Shown here: positions 7,753 to 10,521 of the stretch, piece after piece | How positions within the stretch are numbered: position 1 is the first letter of the stretch | Layout: the number at the start of each line of letters is the position of its first letter | Assembly (NCBI GenBank): GCA_025458545.1 | Contig: JALOSH010000041.1 | Location: forward strand, 1 to 10,521 | DNA length: 10,521 bases | Origin: Hydrogenophaga sp. | GTDB taxonomy: Bacteria; Pseudomonadota; Gammaproteobacteria; Burkholderiales; Burkholderiaceae | Reading direction: 5' to 3' | The notes under the pieces: generated by a model | Seen by the model: the letters and a program-made list of their open reading frames with translations, nothing else | What the model was told of the DNA's origin: nothing | The model's database searches: none | Made by a program: the position numbers and the translations under genes

Positions 7753-9504
7753 TATGTTCTTGGGGCTGGTGTAGCGCCAGACCGCGTCGGTGCGGAAGTA
7801 AAAGGGCTTGCCGCCGTGGTCGGGTTTTTTGGCCGAGTCGGTCTTGGGGCGGCCATAACACTCGGTCTGGCTGGCGGTGCACTCCCAGTCGAAGTATTCG
7901 CGGTCGTCCTTGCCGGTCACGGCGTCTCTGAACTTGTTGTAGAGGTCCCATGGGGTCTGGGCGGCGGGGTTGCCTGGTGCCAGCTGGTAGGCCGGCTGGA
8001 GCCGTGTGCGCTGCACCTCGGCGTGCGGCACCGTTTCGCCGGGGCTGCGGTTGGCCAGGATGTCGTTGATCTCGGTCAGCGTGTGCTGGCCCCGAAGCGG
8101 GTGGAACTGCCGGGCGGTCGGATCGGTTCTGATCACCAGGGTGCTGGCGGCGGACACGTAGGGCGTGCCGTAGTAGTCCATGGGGAAAAAGATGTCCTGC
8201 GTGGTGATGTACCAGCCCTTGTTGCGGCCCAGGGCGTCTTTCTGGGTGGCGTCGTCGCGGCCGTACACCCTTCTGTGCAACGAGGCGAGCACGATTTTGT
8301 TGAACGACCTGAGCCCGTACTTGGCCTCGAAGTCGATGTCGCTGCTGTACATGTAGTGGGCAAACAGGGTGGTCAGCAACTGGCCCACGCCGTAGTTGAC
8401 GTCTTTCCAGCCCACGCCGTCGAGCTCGGCGTTGCCGTTGGCGTTTTTGGGCCAGCCGACGAGGGCGGCGCGGTTGGTCGAATCCGAATGGGTGTAGCCC
8501 ACCACGTGCAGCATTTCGTGCGAGAGCAGCTGGATGGTGAGGTAGTCGATGCCGGGGCTGAACCACTGGCGGCTGGGGCCCATGGTCCAGTTGCCCAGGC
8601 CGTTGAACGAACCCGTTCTGGCAGGGTCGATCTGGCCGTCGGCCCCCTTGGGGATGGCGTAGTCGTAAGAGGGCGCACCCACGTAGTTCCAGGAAGTGGT
8701 CACGCCCAGGTCGGTGCGCCCGCCGATGCCGAACAGGGGATCGAAGTTGGCCGGTATGGCGCCGCCCGGCGGCACCCGCACCCCAGACACGACGCCACCA
8801 CCCACCACCGCGTACCAGGCACCGGTGCTCACGTTGGCGTCGGTGTTGAGGCGGATGGTGAAGGTCTGGTTCATCTTGCGCACCGCGAGCAGCACCTCGC
8901 GGTAGTCGGCGATCTGGCCGCGGTCGATCAGCACCTTCTCCTTGAGGATGTGGGCAAAGGCCTTGGTGTGCACCGCATAGCGCATGAAGTTCATCGCCCG
9001 GCGCATCACCTCCATGGTTTCTTTGGGGTAGTCGTCGCGCACCTGGAACTCCACCGGCCAGACGGTGGGGTCCATGAACTTCGCCCGGTCGGCGGCGGTC
9101 ATCTGGGTCGGGTCATCGGGCAAGTAGAACCAGCCCGGCTCGGGGTTGTGGTCGATGAAGTCGTTGAACTTGTTCACCATGTCGGCTCGCAGCTGGCGCG
9201 CCACCACCGGATCGCAAAAGGCGGGCTGGCCAGCGCAGGCCAGTGGCGTGGTGGACGTTGTGGGTGGCGTGCTCGGCGTGGTGGACGTGACTGGTGCTGT
9301 CGACGTCGTGGGTGGGGTGGTCGGCAGGGTGGTCGTGGTTGTCGTTGATCCGGTCGACGGCGTCGGAGACGTGGGTATCACCACTTCAACGTCGTCGTGC
9401 TCCGGCGGGAACTGACCGACGCCGTCGTCACCGCCTGAGCCTCCGCAGCCTGCCAAGATCGCCAGCATCGCGGCCATCGGCAGCGTCCATAGGTTCTTCA
9501 TCAT
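7744..9504 (-). CDS. Predicted zinc-metallopeptidase lipoprotein (HExxHxxGxxH), family unassigned
   Basis: The protein has 586 residues from the ATG used here. It starts with a lipoprotein signal: MMKNLWTLPMAAMLAILAGC, with lipobox LAGC and the acceptor Cys at residue 20. The residues after it (GGSGGDD) lack Asp at +2, so outer-membrane sorting is expected. A Thr/Pro/Ser-rich tether follows at about 45-87, then a large domain of about 490 residues. The sequence LLSHEMLHVVGYTH has the metzincin signature HEMLHVVGYTH at 329-339, with three zinc ligands and the catalytic Glu330. AHYMYSSD about 46 residues later contains a methionine that could be the Met-turn. I do not recognise the family. Cysteines near both ends (C90 and C97, and CTASQTEC near the C-terminus) could form disulfides. 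An alternative TTG start at 9519 and an ATG at 9501 exist. The substrate is unknown. It is separated from amn by 195 bases and looks monocistronic. Confidence 0.75.
   Translation of the reverse strand: MMKNLWTLPMAAMLAILAGCGGSGGDDGVGQFPPEHDDVEVVIPTSPTPSTGSTTTTTTLPTTPPTTSTAPVTSTTPSTPPTTSTTPLACAGQPAFCDPVVARQLRADMVNKFNDFIDHNPEPGWFYLPDDPTQMTAADRAKFMDPTVWPVEFQVRDDYPKETMEVMRRAMNFMRYAVHTKAFAHILKEKVLIDRGQIADYREVLLAVRKMNQTFTIRLNTDANVSTGAWYAVVGGGVVSGVRVPPGGAIPANFDPLFGIGGRTDLGVTTSWNYVGAPSYDYAIPKGADGQIDPARTGSFNGLGNWTMGPSRQWFSPGIDYLTIQLLSHEMLHVVGYTHSDSTNRAALVGWPKNANGNAELDGVGWKDVNYGVGQLLTTLFAHYMYSSDIDFEAKYGLRSFNKIVLASLHRRVYGRDDATQKDALGRNKGWYITTQDIFFPMDYYGTPYVSAASTLVIRTDPTARQFHPLRGQHTLTEINDILANRSPGETVPHAEVQRTRLQPAYQLAPGNPAAQTPWDLYNKFRDAVTGKDDREYFDWECTASQTECYGRPKTDSAKKPDHGGKPFYFRTDAVWRYTSPKNIGS
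9244..9372 (-). repeat. Low-complexity Thr/Pro/Ser-coding tract
   Basis: Imperfect short repeats (GTGG/GTCG/GGTG units on the plus strand) encode a tether of mainly TT, TP, ST and PP pairs, about 43 residues long, between the lipid anchor and the peptidase domain. Such tracts vary in length by slippage and act as flexible cell-surface linkers. Confidence 0.7.
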
Positions 9505-9699
9505 CACATTCGCCGTCAAAAAATCACGTGCACCGACCGCCCACCGGTTGCGAGGGGCGTGTGACTCTAGGCGGAGAAACGGGGGCGTTCAGCGCTGGTC
9601 CGCCGACCGGTCATTGGGGCGGACGACTGGCTCGGCGGGATGCGGGCTGAAGGGCGGGATGTGAGGTCCGTCACACCGGCCGACCGAACCCACTACGCC
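9505..9699. other. Intergenic region between amn and the metallopeptidase gene
   Basis: These 195 bases hold no gene. They contain the inverted repeat listed separately and must hold the metallopeptidase promoter. I find no pair of -35/-10 hexamers with good spacing. TAGAGT at 9563-9568 on the minus strand is the only -10-like string. Confidence 0.4.
9598..9624. terminator. Possible transcription end of amn: 7-bp inverted repeat without T-tract
   Basis: GTCCGCC (9598-9604) and GGCGGAC (9618-9624) form a perfect GC-rich stem with a 13-base loop, about 75 bases after the amn stop. No U-run follows on the minus strand, so termination would need Rho or be weak. It could equally be an operator or a chance repeat. 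Confidence 0.3.
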
Positions 9700-10521
9700 C
9701 TACTGAAACGCCACCTCGGCAAAGCTGCGCAGCTTGCGGCTGTGAAGCTGGCCCGAGCCGGCAGCACGCAGGCGCTCCACCGCGCGGATGCCGATGCGCA
9801 AGTGCTGGTCGACGCGCTCGCGGTAGAAGTGGTTGGCCATGCCGGGGAGTTTGATCTCGCCGTGCAGCGGTTTGTCGCTCACGCACAGCAGGGTGCCGTA
9901 GGGCACGCGGAACCGGAAGCCGTTGGCCGCGATGGTGGCGCTTTCCATGTCCAAGGCCACCGCGCGGCTCTGGCTGAAGCGGCGCTGCGGTTTGTTGTCG
10001 GGCAGCAGTTCCCAGTTGCGGTTGTCGGTGCTGGCCACGGTGCCGGTGCGCATGATGCGCTTGACCTCGGCGCCGGGCACGCCGGTCACGTCGGCCACCG
10101 CGCCTTCCAGCGCGAGCTGGATCTCGGCCAGCGCGGGGATCGGCACCCACAGCGGCAGGTCTTCGTCGAGCACATGGTCTTCGCGCACATAGGCGTGGGC
10201 GAGCACATAGTCGCCCAGCTGCTGGGTGCTGCGCAGGCCGGCGCAGTGGCCGATCATGAGCCAAGCGTGCGGACGCAGCACGGCGATGTGGTCGGTGATG
10301 GTCTTGGCGTTGGCCGGGCCGACGCCGATGTTCACCATGGTGATGCCGCTGCGGTCTTTTCTCATCAGGTGGTAGCCGGGCATCTGTGGCAGGCGCGGCG
10401 GTGGGGCGCCGAGTTCGTCGCCCGGTTCAGCGCTCAGGCCGGTACGGCGCGTGACCACGTTGCCGGGCTCGACGAAGGCGATGTACTCGCTGTCGGGTCG
10501 GGCCATTTCGGCGTGGCCGAG
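9700..10521 (-). CDS. amn: AMP nucleosidase, C-terminal part (N-terminus outside window)
   Basis: AMP nucleosidase hydrolyses AMP to adenine and ribose 5-phosphate in the cytoplasm and helps set adenylate levels and purine salvage. The frame is open at the window edge. About 273 residues are present, compared with about 484 in E. coli Amn, so this is the catalytic C-terminal part. Strong family segments are GITMVNIGVGPANAKTITDH, LRPHAWLMIGHCAGLR, LGDYVLAHAYVREDHVLD, RIMRTGTVASTDNRNWEL, then ALDMESATIAANGFRFRVPY followed by GTLLCVSDKPLHGEIK. The DMESATIAANG stretch is the nucleoside-phosphorylase-like active-site region. An internal Met at 10506 is not a credible start because family similarity continues upstream of it. 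The gene ends in TAG at 9700-9702, and the next gene begins 195 bases away. Confidence 0.95.
   Translation of the reverse strand, partial: LGHAEMARPDSEYIAFVEPGNVVTRRTGLSAEPGDELGAPPPRLPQMPGYHLMRKDRSGITMVNIGVGPANAKTITDHIAVLRPHAWLMIGHCAGLRSTQQLGDYVLAHAYVREDHVLDEDLPLWVPIPALAEIQLALEGAVADVTGVPGAEVKRIMRTGTVASTDNRNWELLPDNKPQRRFSQSRAVALDMESATIAANGFRFRVPYGTLLCVSDKPLHGEIKLPGMANHFYRERVDQHLRIGIRAVERLRAAGSGQLHSRKLRSFAEVAFQ

Noticed and set aside
7732..9348. Plus-strand open frame of 538 codons
   Set aside because: It is antisense to the metallopeptidase gene, and the Val/Gly/His-rich translation matches no protein type. The minus strand has a signal peptide, lipobox and zinc motif.

Overview
The window is GC-rich and every supportable gene lies on the minus strand, so transcription runs from high to low coordinates. 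The GC content, the AMP nucleosidase sequence and the type I restriction remnants point to a betaproteobacterium, probably Burkholderiales/Comamonadaceae. That placement is inference from general familiarity, not from a search.

Layout from high to low coordinates: (1) 9700-10521, the C-terminal part of an AMP nucleosidase (amn), cut by the window edge. (2) 7744-9504, a predicted zinc-metallopeptidase lipoprotein with a Thr/Pro-rich tether and an HExxHxxGxxH motif. (3) 4975-7644, the remains of a type I restriction-modification island. It holds an hsdM pseudogene with three frameshifts and a lost C-terminus, a short rloB-like relic, an apparently intact hipBA toxin-antitoxin pair with its own three-box operator, and the last 66 codons of hsdR. 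No hsdS remains. (4) 1-4891, a tripartite efflux operon ordered outer-membrane factor, MacA-like adaptor, MacB-like ATPase, MacB-like permease. The ATPase and permease, fused in E. coli MacB, are separate genes here, and the permease is cut at its last few codons.

The efflux genes form a tight operon: a 26-base gap, an ATGA overlap and an 11-base overlap. The products would assemble into an ATP-driven pump spanning both membranes. hipB and hipA are coupled by a GTGA overlap and sit between dead restriction genes. Three 16-bp palindrome-like boxes lie exactly 50 bp apart upstream of hipB, and the proximal one covers its ribosome binding site.

The points most worth a second look are the hipBA module surviving inside the decayed restriction locus, the evenly spaced triple operator, the 144-bp in-frame insertion flanked by 9-bp direct repeats at the start of the ABC ATPase gene, and the unassigned metallopeptidase lipoprotein. 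I do not see a clearly new defence system. The restriction locus is mostly a graveyard with one live-looking module.
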